Below, one piece after another: positions 35,301 through 47,300 of a stretch of 64,000 nt of DNA. The notes below the pieces were generated by a model that did not search any database, had not been told where the DNA came from, and was given only the letters and a program-made list of their open reading frames with translations. The position numbers and the translations under genes were made by a program. Every line of letters starts with the position of its first letter. Position 1 is the stretch's first letter. The stretch comes from Capniomyces stellatus (taxonomy: Eukaryota > Kickxellomycota > Harpellomycetes > Harpellales > Legeriomycetaceae): contig LUVW01000009.1 of NCBI GenBank assembly GCA_001661515.1, positions 86,944 to 150,943 of the forward strand, read 5' to 3'.

Positions 35301-35692
35301 CTGCCCATATATTCTTCCATTAAGAACTACGCTTACCCGATGGAAACCGTGCAGCTCTGTTTAGAAAACCGTAATTTCGATGCGACTGCGATACCTCTAG
35401 CGATGGGTCGTACTGGCCTGGTCCTGGTATATCGACATTTGCTATTTACATTTCAATCAATCATTTTATACTCGCTCCTTTCTGTAAATGTTATCAAATG
35501 TTCCAATACTTTTGGTGCCTACTGCCTACTGCCCAGTGGTTATTGTTTTGTCGCTAGTATTTGGTAGCCGTTGTACAGTATCTAGTGTGCATTGCCTAGT
35601 ATCTAGTAGTTACTGTCTAGTTTTTGGATTTACTTACTAGGTAGAAATACGTCTCGGCCTATTACGTTCTTTTTATCTGTACCCTTATTCAT
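32301..35692 (-). CDS. HMMR: HMMR (RHAMM)-like coiled-coil protein, 4 exons
   Basis: Animal HMMR is a spindle and centrosome coiled-coil protein. Exons: 35692-35638, 35441-35337, 35213-35113, 34997-32301; 2958 nt, 985 residues, all phases agree. The short N terminus carries the signature DIPGPGQYDP...NYGFLNRAARF (about 22-50), typical of HMMR and PGPG-motif microtubule proteins. From about residue 60 on nearly everything is heptad coiled coil rich in Glu, Lys, Arg, Leu and Ser. The C-terminal basic-leucine part (LNQRIDYLKKLKLENLDLKHSKNM) resembles the HMMR centrosome-targeting end. The large last exon creates long antisense frames on the + strand (for example 33544-34134), which are shadows. 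Family call is inferred from both ends; the exact role in a fungus is unknown. Confidence 0.8.
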
Positions 35693-36913
35693 CCCTTTTT
35701 ACCGCCCTTTCTTGTGTGTATGCGTGTTGAGCTTTATTTGTTTTATTTGGTTTAGAATTATATACTTGGTTTGCCTATTTTGGCTTTCCGGAGAAAATAT
35801 TATGATTGTAATAGTACTGATGTATTTGTCGAATACGGGTTAATAAGGTGGAATCTATTTTGGGCTCTGCATCTAAGACGGGTATAGGCAAGCTCTGAGA
35901 CCTAATGTACACCTGGCTGCTGTGAACTTTAATTTATTTGCTAGTTTATTAACTATATCTGGATTGATTACTTCTAATCACTTTGCTTTAGCTCTTTAGG
36001 CCATTTGGTCGTTTTGTTGTTTTTAAATTTAAATTTATTTTTATTTTGGAAATTACACATTTTACATTTCAATAAACAATAAGGAAACTATTCGTCCTGA
36101 TACCAACAAATATCCTCAAAACCCACAATCTCAAGTCAAAATTGTTTGGAGATTTGCCCTGGTTTTTACCATTTTTCAAATCCATTGTTATTTTATATAC
36201 TATGTTTTTATTCGTTATTATCCCCAAAAGTAAACATTGATATTATCAAACTCGCTATGATTGGTAAAATCGAACTATTTTGGTTTTCAAAGATCCAAAT
36301 TAACAGTTCGATAAAACTAATATCAGTAAAATAGCTTTAGCCAGACTCGAAAAAACACTTAATACCAAGACATGCTATTACCTAGAATGATGCGCTATCT
36401 TGCAAATAACAAAACAAATTATAAATCCAGATTTCGGTTACTTGTCTTCACCTACTTTTTTCTTGTTAAAGGCTTAACCCAGTCAAGAATTTGGTGTTTT
36501 TTTCCTTTTACGCAGCTTCGTGTAAAAAGCCAATAATCAAACAGTATCCTGATCAAGCTTTGGAGGTAAAAAGCATTGAATAGACCTTCCTCTGATTAAT
36601 AAAATAGCATATTAGATTAGCCGAATAGAAATTACAAAAACACATTTATAAATAGCAAAAGCCAATTAGCTGGACTTGCCAGAAAACTAAGTCTATAAAA
36701 AGGCAAAGAAAAGGCAAAAAATAAAAATAAAAAGAGACAAAATACCTTTGCTTGTTAGTGTTGAAATCGAAAACAGACGAAAAGTATAAACAAACAAATA
36801 CAATATATCAGCCAAGACACTTTTGAAAACTGGTAGAACAGAAAAAAAAAACCAACTAAACTCAGACTAGATCTAAATTCGGTACAGTAAAAGTCAAAAT
36901 AAACACAACCACA
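35693..36913. other. 1.2 kb divergent intergenic region, HMMR-like / RFA2
   Basis: AT-rich spacer that should hold both promoters. An A-rich leader (36690-36913) precedes RFA2. No gene or RNA is recognisable. Confidence 0.45.
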
Positions 36914-37807
36914 ATGGATAATTACAACGGACAATCATATTCAGACAATTCAGGATTCAATAGCTACAATGCATACTCGAATCAAAACAACAACAACAGC
37001 TTTGGAAATACAAATAGTGGATACGGGAATGGATCTAACTCCGGAGGCAATCAGACTGGCGGCGGCTTTAATTCTTCGCAGGGTGAAGACTCTAAAAAAG
37101 ATTCATACACCCAGCAGACTTTGCGACCCGTAACAATCAAACAACTACTTGATGTTAGCGTTGAACATCCTGACAAACCATTTGTAATTGATGGTGATGA
37201 AATCAAGCAAGTCTCGCTCATTGGTGTTGTGAGGAATATAAATGCACAAACAACCATGACAACATACACTGTTGAGGACGGAACAGGTTCAATTGAAATC
37301 AAGCTGTGGGCAAATCATTTACACAACTTGGATGATGACGAAGAGTCTGCAATAAAGTTAAGCTCGTATGCACGGATTGTTGGTGATTTTAGACTCTTTA
37401 ATAACAAAAAACACGTGGTTGCCCATTCAATCGTGCCAGTTAAAGACTTAAATGAAGTCTCGTACCACGGAATCCAAGCCACCTTGGTTCATTTGCAAAG
37501 CACCAAAGGAGTTAAAGGCGCCAACAACGCAAACCCAGCAAAAAACGCTAACACCAACTCAAGCAACAACATGGACTACAAGGGCGGTGAAGGCTCCGTT
37601 ATTAAAAGAGTTTACAACTATATATCAAGCATTCAGAATAAATTCGAAGGCGTTCACATCAGTGCCATTGAGCAAGAACTGGGCCCTAGCATTACGCCAA
37701 GCCAGATCAAGTCAGCCACAAATACACTGGTGGATGATGGAAGTATTTATACTGTCATAGATGAATTCCATTTTTTATCCACACACTGCGATCTACCACA
37801 GTACTAA
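36914..37807 (+). CDS. RFA2: Replication protein A 32 kDa subunit (Rfa2/RPA32)
   Basis: RPA32 is the middle subunit of the heterotrimeric single-strand DNA-binding protein used in replication, repair and checkpoint signalling. The 297-residue protein has a Gly/Asn/Ser-rich N terminus (about 1-65) that would carry phosphorylation sites. The OB-fold is at about 70-190 (RPVTIKQLLD, SLIGVVRNINAQTTMTTYTVEDGTGSIE, YARIVGDFRLFNNKKHVVAHSI). After a linker comes a C-terminal winged helix (about 230-297; VHISAIEQELG, INTLVDDG-like stretch and STHCDLPQY end), which in other species binds repair partners. No intron. The ATG at 36914 follows a purine-rich leader. Confidence 0.94.
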   Translation: MDNYNGQSYSDNSGFNSYNAYSNQNNNNSFGNTNSGYGNGSNSGGNQTGGGFNSSQGEDSKKDSYTQQTLRPVTIKQLLDVSVEHPDKPFVIDGDEIKQVSLIGVVRNINAQTTMTTYTVEDGTGSIEIKLWANHLHNLDDDEESAIKLSSYARIVGDFRLFNNKKHVVAHSIVPVKDLNEVSYHGIQATLVHLQSTKGVKGANNANPAKNANTNSSNNMDYKGGEGSVIKRVYNYISSIQNKFEGVHISAIEQELGPSITPSQIKSATNTLVDDGSIYTVIDEFHFLSTHCDLPQY

Positions 37808-38403
37808 CTACCCATCACTGGCTTGCCTTTTATTTAGCCGAGTTATATAAAAACAACTGTGTCTGTAAAGTCATAACGACTTTTTTCTTCCCTCCTATTT
37901 GCTTTACTATTTTTTATATACCTTTTACAGTAAAATAAGAATGTCACAATGGACATTAAATGATACTGAAGTCTCTGTACGCTGTTTAACAATAAATAAT
38001 TTTAAACCTCATTCCGTGTTAACAATGGTAGTAATAAGTTGCAGGCTTTAATCAGTATATGGTATCTGTGTTCATGCTCCATTACACATCTTACTATTGT
38101 AGCTATTAACGATGTCCTCTCAAGTGGTTTAAAATGGCCACCATTGAATTTAAAATCATTAGTGCTATTTTTCCAAAAAGAAAAAAAAAAGTGAACCAAT
38201 TAATCATTAAATCGGATCGATAACCCTCTCCCCCCTTATTCTGAACGTTTTAAAAATATTTTGTCCCAAGTCGCTTTATTTTTAAATAACTTTTTTTTTT
38301 TTAGGAAAATCATTTTCTTTTGGCTTTCAATCAAAGAAAAACACTGTGATTGTTAAACTACAGCTCCTTTTAAAAGAAGAAACAGGAATCAAAACTGAAA
38401 AGA
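37808..38403. other. Intergenic spacer RFA2 / MTAP
   Basis: AT-rich 3' flank of RFA2 and upstream region of the next gene on the same strand; the minus frame 38002-38199 has no domain. Nothing supported. Confidence 0.5.
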
Positions 38404-39318
38404 ATGGAAATCTCGCCAGAGTACAAAGATATTAGAATCGCTGTTATAGGCGGAACCGGCCTATACAAATTAAATGGGCTGAAGCACCTGGCTACGCTAG
38501 ACATAGACACACCATGGGGCAAACCAAGCAGTCCATTGTTTGTAAGCGAAACGGATAAAGGAGAAAAGATCGTTTTCTTGGCGAGACATGGCGAAAAGCA
38601 CGATCTTCTTCCTACAGAGGTCAAGTTCCAAGCAAACATTGCCGCTTTAAAGCATGTGGGTGCTAGGGTTGTAATCGCATTTTCTGCTGTTGGTTCACTT
38701 CGCGAGGAAATAAGACCAGGAGATTTTGTCCTTCCTGATCAAATAATTGATCGAACTAAAGGTATTAGAGCAGAAACATACTTTGGAAAAGGCCTCACGG
38801 GACACGTTTCGTTTGGAGATCCATTCCACAAAGGGCTTTCGGATTTGATTTTTAAACAAAAAGACTCGCTTCAGGACTCCAAGCTTATTCAAAACGGAAC
38901 CGTTATAGCTATGGAAGGACCAGCATTCTCGACCCGTGCAGAATCCAGATTGCACCAATCTTGGGGAGCACACATTATCAATATGACGGCGATCCCAGAA
39001 GCCAAGTTGGCTCGCGAAGCTGAACTCGCTTACCAAATGATATGCATGTCGACCGACTACGACAGTTGGAGAGAAGAGGAGGCATCGGTTACCGCCACGG
39101 ATGTGATGATGATATTAAAAAAGAATGGTGATAACGCCCAGCGTTTGCTCCTAGCAGTGTTGCCTGAACTAATCGAACAAGTCTATGGAGATTTGGTAAC
39201 AGTTGAAAACTTCACCAAGACTGCTGGTACTTTGAAGTGTTCGCTGATGCAGCCACCAGAGCTTCGCGATCCTAAGCAGGTTGAAAACATGATGTTTATG
39301 TATCCAAACGGCCTTTAG
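38404..39318 (+). CDS. MEU1: S-methyl-5'-thioadenosine phosphorylase (MTAP), methionine salvage
   Basis: Splits methylthioadenosine with phosphate into adenine and methylthioribose-1-phosphate, the first step of the methionine-salvage pathway. The 304-residue protein shows the purine nucleoside phosphorylase type-2 signatures in order: IAVIGGTGLYKL (phosphate site), FLARHGEKH, KFQANIAALKHVGARVVIAFSAVGSL, MEGPAFSTRAES, INMTAIPEAKLAREAELAY and ICMSTDYDSW. Length is close to human MTAP (283) with a short C-terminal extension. No intron. The start at 38404 puts the Gly-rich phosphate loop at residue 14-20, as expected. It is the third sulfur-metabolism gene in the window, 15 kb from MET16. Confidence 0.94.
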   Translation: MEISPEYKDIRIAVIGGTGLYKLNGLKHLATLDIDTPWGKPSSPLFVSETDKGEKIVFLARHGEKHDLLPTEVKFQANIAALKHVGARVVIAFSAVGSLREEIRPGDFVLPDQIIDRTKGIRAETYFGKGLTGHVSFGDPFHKGLSDLIFKQKDSLQDSKLIQNGTVIAMEGPAFSTRAESRLHQSWGAHIINMTAIPEAKLAREAELAYQMICMSTDYDSWREEEASVTATDVMMILKKNGDNAQRLLLAVLPELIEQVYGDLVTVENFTKTAGTLKCSLMQPPELRDPKQVENMMFMYPNGL

Positions 39319-40750
39319 TTTGGTCTGGCTTTGCTGATTTAGTCTTTTCATTGTTTTGTTAGATACTTGTTCTGTGTGTAGTCTTTTCCTGTGCTAAATT
39401 TCATAAATCAACGAAGGAGCTTCAATAAAATCAACAGAGAATTACTAACACACTTATTAACAAACTCCATCAAAGATAAGCCATCTAAGAAACTACATAA
39501 GCTTTATGGTCTCTAAACAAAAATATAGGGTTTAGACTTTTGGGCCTTATCTTTGAACTCTAAAAGTCATAAAAGCCTGGGATCCCATATATCTGCTCTT
39601 GCCTGATACCTACTTGTACTTTACAATATCCATAGATTAGTATGTTGATGTCGACGGGATTGCTTTATTTGCTGTTAATAATACCACCTTGGTAGCAGCT
39701 AAAGGTTAAATCTGACCCATTTATGGTTGGATAGTTTATCTCGAAGACTGTGCCAACATTGCATGAGACAACTCTTTGCTCTGCTCCACTCAATGATTAG
39801 TATATTTCTTCAGTTACTACCATTGTTACTATATAGCATTTATTTAACAAACAAAGCTTTTTCCGATTAAAACCAAAAGTTTTGAGTGAGTTTGCACGTG
39901 CATTTTATCAATTACAAAATGTAACTATGAATGTGTGTTTTTCTTCTTTTTCAAATGTGTGGTGGTAATGAAGCCAAGCAAGTTATGAGCATGCCTGTCA
40001 CTGATTTAATTATGTTGGTTCTCTGTCTTAAACATGATCATAGTATTAAGCCCTAATAATTCAGAACTGGTAAAACTGGTCTTTTAAATTTTGCAAATTT
40101 TAAAAATCACAAACAGCTCTAATTTCATAATGAACGCATTTCTTGGAAATAGTAATAATATTGGCCTTTATTTTGCAAGTTTAAACCCGCCTCTCCCCCC
40201 CTTTTTTTCTGTGATTGGTTTTTTTTTTTGGGGGGGGGGGGGGGGTTTGNNGGGGGGGGGGGGGGGATTTGAAGTTGTAATTAGTTTTGCGCTTTAATGC
40301 CAATGCCAATGTCAAACCAAGAATCATGCATAATTAAGTGTAGAATGTTTAAGGAATAAAGTATCAAAACTCACCTTGGTAACATCAAACGAATAAATCT
40401 TGAAAAACAATAAAAACAAAGGCAATAGGCAATAGACGATACAAGACATTAGTCTACAACGCTAGTATATTCAAAAAAATAAATAAACTAAGGAGTCTTT
40501 AAATCGGTAACGCAAAACGTTGTGCTGTAGGCGAGAAAGAAAGCCAGTAAAGAAGCAAAAGCTTGGAATTTGAGCTATAGCTAAAGAGGAGAAGGAGAAG
40601 GGAGAATAAAAAAATTAAACCAAGAATCTGCAAACTAAGAATCTGAAAACTACGAACCGAAATATAGGTTTGGATACAAGTGATATACTTGGCCTTGGCA
40701 GAAAAGCGGGAAACTCGATTGATACTACCAAAAGCAAACGTACATCAACA
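39319..40750. other. 1.4 kb intergenic region with an N gap
   Basis: AT-rich; includes the poly-G join at 40230-40266. The frame 40619-40750 upstream of the MINDY start codon stays open but has no ATG, so a 5' exon cannot be excluded there. A CACGTG hexamer occurs at 39894, too isolated to interpret. Confidence 0.45.
40230..40266. other. Assembly gap (2 N) flanked by poly-G
   Basis: A G run of about 16, TTTG, NN at 40250-40251, then about 15 G. Same signature as the other two joins. Confidence 0.85.
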
Positions 40751-42961
40751 ATGGACGGAAATAAAAGCAACAAAAAAGCGACTTTGGATGAAAGCCATAA
40801 GCTAAAAGCAATGCTGTGGAGGGATTTACAGACGAGGATAGAAAGACCACTGTGGATAGTAACGCAAAACGGTAAGCAGGATTGAATGGCTTTAAAAGGA
40901 AAACTGCAGGTTTTGTAAATAAAAATAAAAGTAGTGAAAATAAGCTAGAGGATCTTGGCTTGCAATTCGAGGTTTTATTGAAGGAAAGAGAAGGTAGAAT
41001 AAAGTGGCCTAAAGCAATACGACGGGTAATGAACTGAGAAAGATGTTTATTGTTGTTGTTGTTTGTAGAAAATGGGCCATGCCCTTTAATCGCAATTGCA
41101 AATGCTTTGGTACTCCGTGGTGAATTGGAGTTTGTGAATGAAAGCAACAGCACAGGAAAGACAGTAAATACCAGTGAGATAATCACGATGTTGGGGGATT
41201 ATTTGTTTACGCACAAGAGCCAGTTGGATCTTTCAAAGAGCAACAGTGCTGAAGAAAATGAGAAAATGTTGGATTTGGTGATTTCGCAGTTACCAGGTTT
41301 GAGTAAAGGGTTGGACATCAATATACACTTTGACTCGATAAGAGGAATTGAGCCTGGTAGCACTGCAGAGCTGATATTCAAAGCCTTCCAGATAGACTTT
41401 GTTCACGGCTGGTTGGTGGATCCGATTGAAGAGTCACATTTGTTTAATATATTGACGACATCGTGCAACAGTTCATACGAAGGGGCAGTTAGTTTTGTTT
41501 TTTATGGGGATTCCTTGAGCAGCGGGGATGTAATTGATGTAAAGCATGGCGGTAATGGCAAGGGAAATGAAAACGAAAATGGAGACAAAAAGCTAGAAAA
41601 CCATGAATCCAGCAACGAGTCAAAAGGCGATATAATTCAAAATGGTAAACAGTTTATCCGTGTATTACAGCAGAAATGTGTAGATTTATTTGGCTTTCGG
41701 TATTGCTGTGAAGCGTGTTTGTTTCTATTGGTTGCGGTATACAGTTTTATTAACTAAAAATACACTTGTGGCATTAAAAACGTCGCAATATTGTTACAAT
41801 AAGCATCTATTGTTGGAGAATTTTTGAACCAAAGCGCAACACAGATAACAGAGTATGGGCTAGATATGATTGGAACGTCACTTCCAGAAAACCACCTATG
41901 CGTTTTATTCAGAAACAACCATGTAATGATTCAATAGACTCTAATCAAAATATAGTGCTTGTATGATACTATACTAACTATTAAAGATGGTATTGTGAAC
42001 CTTATTTGACCTCAACTTACAATTATTTTTTTCTACTCTTTTCTTTTTTATGCAAAAAAAAAGTTTTCTACGGTGTATAAAAGAGGGAAAGGAGAACTGT
42101 ATATCTTGTGTACAGACGTCAGTGTAGCCAGTGATTCGCGTATTGTATGGGAAACACTTGTAGATGTATATCAGGTGGCGTCTGTATTTCTTGACTCGAA
42201 CTTTATTCCAATGATAGATGACGAGTCAGGCAGGATCGATCATTCGGCAAATGATGATATGGCAAGGCCAGGAAACCCAAGAGGAAAGCTGAGGGAAGGC
42301 GCAAACGATGCAGATTATGCTAGGAACGATTCTGAAGAGCACAAAATGTGGTTTAACCAGCCAAGCGAAAAGGGGCAGATTGACTTGGAGTAAACTTATA
42401 CACTTATATATATATATTAAACTTTAGGTTTCCTCAATCGGTGGACTAGAAATACTGCCAACTTTTCAGTATACCTGGTGCTGCTTAGTTATAACAATCT
42501 ACACAAGGGCATTAGTAACCATATTTTATTTTTTATGTCTTTTTTTTCTTTTTTTTTCTGTTCTTTATAGCTACCAGTTTGCACTATCGCTGCAGCAGTC
42601 GGAAAACCAACGCAGTGGAGGAAACAACGCGCCAACTAGACACCCGCATGGTAACCGCCGTGAAGACTTCGGCTTGCCGCATGGTATGAGGTCCAACCAT
42701 AGAGACGACCTATACGGCGTTCCGCTAGCCAACGACAGCGCGAATACAAGTCCACAAAGAGTTAAAAAGACGAGGTCACAGGAACTATTTCAGCAGCATC
42801 TAGAAAACGAAATACACGCGTATGGTGGGAACGCAAACCAAAGCGGTAATAGAAACAGCCAAAGGCCTCGAAGAAACCAAGCCAGTAATCACACCAGCTC
42901 TAGCCAACAGCGCAATAATCCTGCACAAAATAGTAAAGCCAGTAACTGTATTATTTCATGA
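40751..42961 (+). CDS. MIY1: MINDY-family (K48-specific) deubiquitinase with C-terminal CaaX box, 5 exons
   Basis: MINDY enzymes are cysteine deubiquitinases that trim long K48-linked chains. Exons: 40751-40871, 41069-41644, 41819-41922, 42064-42389, 42571-42961; 1518 nt, 505 residues, phases agree. The catalytic cysteine is Cys45 in TQNENGPCPLIAIANAL; the catalytic histidine is His267 in CVLFRNNHFSTVYK. Other family blocks are VHGWLVDP, FLNQSATQITEYGL and YILCTDVSVASDSRIVWETL. A UIM-like helix DYQFALSLQQSE sits at 376-387, as in MINDY-1. The protein ends in CIIS, a CaaX motif for prenylation; the yeast homologues also end in CaaX boxes. A first exon upstream of 40751 is possible, but the catalytic core is complete from this ATG. 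Confidence 0.92.
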
Positions 42962-43342
42962 CCCCATCAACCAATCACATTTCTCTACATACTTGCAAAC
43001 ACTCGATACTACTATCTTTATACTCTTTCTAGTATACACTATTCCTATCCGGCTTTGTTTTAAAAGCTTATTTTTTTTTGCTGTATGTCATTCACGTTTA
43101 CATTACAAATACCGACTACTTGTAAACTCTCCAATAATAAATAAATTAAGAATCCAATGGTAGCTTTCAGCAAGCTTGAAGCCCAATTCTGCAAACCTAG
43201 GCATCTAGGCATTTAAAAATCCAACTTTGCTATGTTTTATTACCAACTCGATATAAATAACATGTAAACATATATACCAACCGAACAAGTAAAAGTAGCA
43301 ATTAGATGATAATGAAAAGGTGGGACAAACCCCCCCCCCTAT
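42962..43342. other. Convergent spacer MINDY / porin
   Basis: Short 3' flank shared by two convergent genes. It includes a C run at 43331-43339 next to the porin stop. Nothing else seen. Confidence 0.5.
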
Positions 43343-44330
43343 TTAAGATTCAAAGGTAAGTGAAAGACCCAATTTGTGCTTGTTCTCGGATAGTGCGTTG
43401 GTATCAATCAAGGCACCAACCAAGCCTGTTACTCCAGGTCTGAGAACCTGGGAGTATGAAAGACCAATATGGCCTGCATTGTTGACCTTGGCCTTGATGA
43501 ATGAAGTTCTATCCATGGCATACTTGGTACCAACCTCTGCAACAACGTTGTTTTCGGACTTCTTCAAGTCGTAAGTTGTGCGTGCTGCAACCTCGAGGAC
43601 TCCTGGCTTGACAACTTGGTGATAAGCTGCTGTCAAGGACCCAAATGTGTTCTTGGTCTGGAAAGCTACTCTATAATCTGACCCTGCGAATCCAAGCAAC
43701 AAATCTGTGCTCTCCACGCTTTGGTTGGCTGGGTTAACCTTGATTTCTGCCCCCGACAGCACTCCTCCATTGCTGAACACAATGTTGGCGTTGACGCTTG
43801 GTGAATTGAGAATGTTTGAAGTTATGTATGCTGCCATGTTGTCTTGTTTGTAGAAAATGTCTCCACTAAGATTGCGCTTGGATGAAACCAATGAAGCTGC
43901 TCCCTTCACATTGATTTTAAGCCCCTTGGTAAAGTTGTTCTCTGATTCTACCTCCAATGTGTACATGCTGTTTGTGTTGAAAACTTCGGTATACGTCATG
44001 TTGTTTGCTACATCTGTGTACTTTCCATTGATCTCTCCATTGATGGCTCCGCTGCCTTGGTTTCTTGTTCCACTAACTGTGAATTTCTATTATTCATCAT
44101 CAATATTGTTTTACTTTGCCTTTTACTCTTTACTACACTCTCCCTTACTCTTTAAGCCCGTAATTTATTTATTTTTCTTGGATGATCCCGCTATAAAACA
44201 TTGAAAATACACTTACGACTCCATTGCTTGTCTTGGTTTTGACTTCAAGCTTCTCAATTCCAACCGGGAAATCTTTGCCAAACAAGTCGTTGACTTGCTT
44301 GAGGACATCTGAATACTTTGGTGGGCTCAT
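43343..44330 (-). CDS. POR1: Mitochondrial outer-membrane porin (VDAC), 2 exons
   Basis: VDAC is the beta-barrel channel for metabolites and ATP/ADP across the mitochondrial outer membrane. Exons: 44330-44217 and 44086-43343; 858 nt, 285 residues, the usual VDAC length. The N terminus (MSPPKYSDVLKQVNDLF..DFPVG) forms the helix that plugs the pore, followed by KLEVKTKTSNGVKFTVSG. Alternating amphipathic strands then run to the end. The C-terminal strands (KVNNAGHIGLSYSQVLRPGV and KHKLGLSLTFES) fit the eukaryotic porin signature and end in the expected beta-signal-like sequence. The intron is GT-AG, 130 nt, at the phase-0 junction GV/KF. Confidence 0.94.
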
Positions 44331-47300
44331 TATTTTTGATTATTACTGCTTAAATGCGTAGTTTTTAAGGACAGGCGTGTTGATTTAGAACTTTTCTACT
44401 AAATATAAACGCTTTTCTTTTTTTTTTGCCTTACTTTTTTGCTTTTCTTTGATTGCTAACTGTATCATTTTTAAACATATTTTTCTTTCAATATCTTGCT
44501 TTTTTTCCTTTTGTTTTTTTCATTTATTCCTTGCTTTTCTATTTTTGCTTTATCGTCTCTCCACTATTGTTCTTTTGTTTTACAAAAAAAAAAATACATG
44601 CAAAAAAAAAAAAGACTTTGACAATCTACCAGTTGTTTACACTTGGGTTCACATCTTTTGTTTATTTGCTATATCTCGGTGTATCCCCCCTAAAGCTTGG
44701 CTTTTACTTTGGAAAGCTACTCCACAGTAGCCTCAATAATAACTAAACAAAATAAAACACTCTACGGATTTGCTGGAAACTCCAAGCTGTAAGTCAACAA
44801 CCCCAAACCTTGCCGCCTTTGTTCATTTCTAAATCTAATAATTACTTTGTTTACTTTGCATCCTGCTCCTGTTACCTAACACTTTTCCTCTTCCGATAAC
44901 CAACAACTAGTCAACCCATAATCTCGAGTAAAAAAAATATGCATTTCAGCTGACCAATGGCGTACTTTTATGTCCACGCACAACAATAATAGTCCTCGCC
45001 AATTCATTCTTTCGGTAAATTGTCTGTAGGCTTTATAAAGCGGAGCAGAAAGTATAGTGAAAAAAAAAAAAAAAAAACACTCCAAAACAATAAACCGCCC
45101 CACTGTAGTTGGTTATATCAAGACGTCTCTGTTTGCAACTCTTAAGCCAAACAGCCCAAGAATTATAGTGGGGGGAGGGAAATAATGCTTTTCAAAAGCG
45201 AATGGATAAACAAAACTCCACTGTTAAACATTGCGCCATCATAGCAAAGAATGGTTGATTTTACAACTAATTTGATACATTCAGACACACTTGACTATTC
45301 AATCGGGATTAAATATAAATTTTGCTTTATACTCATGAAACATGGTCGAACCGTACATAGATATATATAAATATAATATATATATATGCTATCCAAGTCA
45401 AGAAACATGGTTATCAAGCTTCACATGACCAGACTAAACATCTCCCTACCAATTAAGGTGAAAATCATAACGGAATTTCCAATTTAGTAAATTGGTAACA
45501 AAATAAGCCCATCATTACTGAACACTTGGTAATATAGTCTTGTTATTCGCTGATTAGCGGATTTTTCTTGTGTCTATGACACTGACAGTTCGACCTTTCC
45601 GAATTAAAGTTTTGCCGACTGATTTATAACAAAGCTACTTGTGTATAGTTAACAAAAAGGCGATATTGTCGCAATAGTGCACTTCTCAGTAAGAAGACGT
45701 ATGTCAAATAGTTATGTACGCCTTGGTTTATGTTGCTGCGGTTATTGTTTAAAGTGATGAGGGGGCTAGGTGTAGGAAACTTGGAGGTATGTCTGTATAA
45801 CCAATGAAAGCATCGTATTTGCTATAGCGAATATATGTGATGGGTAGTACTTGAGATGCAAAATTATATTAGAAAAAAATCAGGTGAAAGCCCCTACACC
45901 GTTCCAGATTACTTATTCGATATGCAGTGAACCCCCCAGTCAGATGGGTAACATCAGATATGTCAGTCGCAGTGCGTTTTAGGTGATTGGGGTTTTGCTG
46001 CAGTGTGAACGACCGTATTACAAATCTACTTGGCTGATGGGATATCCGCAGCACTTTTGCATCTGCTGGACAGCACTACCTAAACAATTATATATGCAGT
46101 CGTGTTTGATAGACTGATATGTTATTAAGCAGTAGCTCACGCTCCACAAGGTTTGCTTTTTACCAAATATGCGACATGCTTTGGTTCAACGGAGTTTATT
46201 ACTTAATACATGTATAAATAATTTTTCCTCTGCCAAGTGGTTATTTTTAATAAGGTTAACGTCGATGACTAAAAATATGTGGCATTAAGACAACTGGAAT
46301 CGCCGTAATATCACCACTGATTTGTGTGAACCTGGGGCATATCACTACAACGCCATTTTAGCAAACAGTTTTATAACAGGAACTTGGGGACCATTGCTGT
46401 TTCCCAACCCTTTCTTCATGTACCAGTTTTCACAACACTACCTTGTCATTTTATTCTCAACCTGGTAATCACAATGATGCTGAAATGAATAATCACTGCA
46501 ATTTAGCGTAAGGTCAGGCGTTGTTATCATTTTTGGGCAATCCAACATGTCAAAATATGTCATGTGTGATTAATTTCATTGACTGTTTTTATTTTTTACT
46601 AAATCCCACCAACCATTTTAGAATTGTTTTATACTAAGTTTATAATCAGCTCAAAGAAAGTAAACTGGATTGATTTGATAGTCAAGCCATCCTTTAAACA
46701 CCTGGGTAAATATAATCTTACTATCTTTCGCAAACAGTAGACAGTATTCTGTGGTTGGAATCCAAATACTGTGAAGCTAAGCATAGCCAATTGACTATTC
46801 AATAGACCATGATACCCAGATGTAAAGAACTTGCTATTCGTTTGTTTTTTAATTGAAAAGTTTTCTATCCGTTTTTAGTTCCACAAAAAGCAAAGAATTA
46901 GTAAAGCAAAGTGTATTAAGAGAAGCGACAAAATATGAAACGTTAAAGATTAAGGGCTACAAGTAGCACTTTTTAGTGACAGAATATGAAATAATGAGAA
47001 TTGAAGCACTACTATTGGCGCTATTCCAGGCAAGGTTGATATTTTAAATCACAGTAGCCTACCAAATTGCTGCTTAAAATGGTTAATTAGGTCTGGATTA
47101 TAGGTAATGATTAGGTAATTTAGAAATCTACAATAATCTATTGGACACTAGTCAGGTCTAAATTGTTTGAAAAAAATAAGCCAAAGAAAAAAGGCAAAAC
47201 AACAAAGTGATGGACATTTCTTCTAGATAAACCAAGTTTGGCAATAGTACGATTGGTTAATTCACGCATTTATAATATTTGAAGGAATTAGAGCGAATAT

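Noticed and set aside
39890..39900. CACGTG hexamer as a sulfur-gene regulatory site near MTAP
   Set aside because: It is downstream of MTAP and 0.85 kb from the next start; one hexamer is expected by chance in 64 kb.
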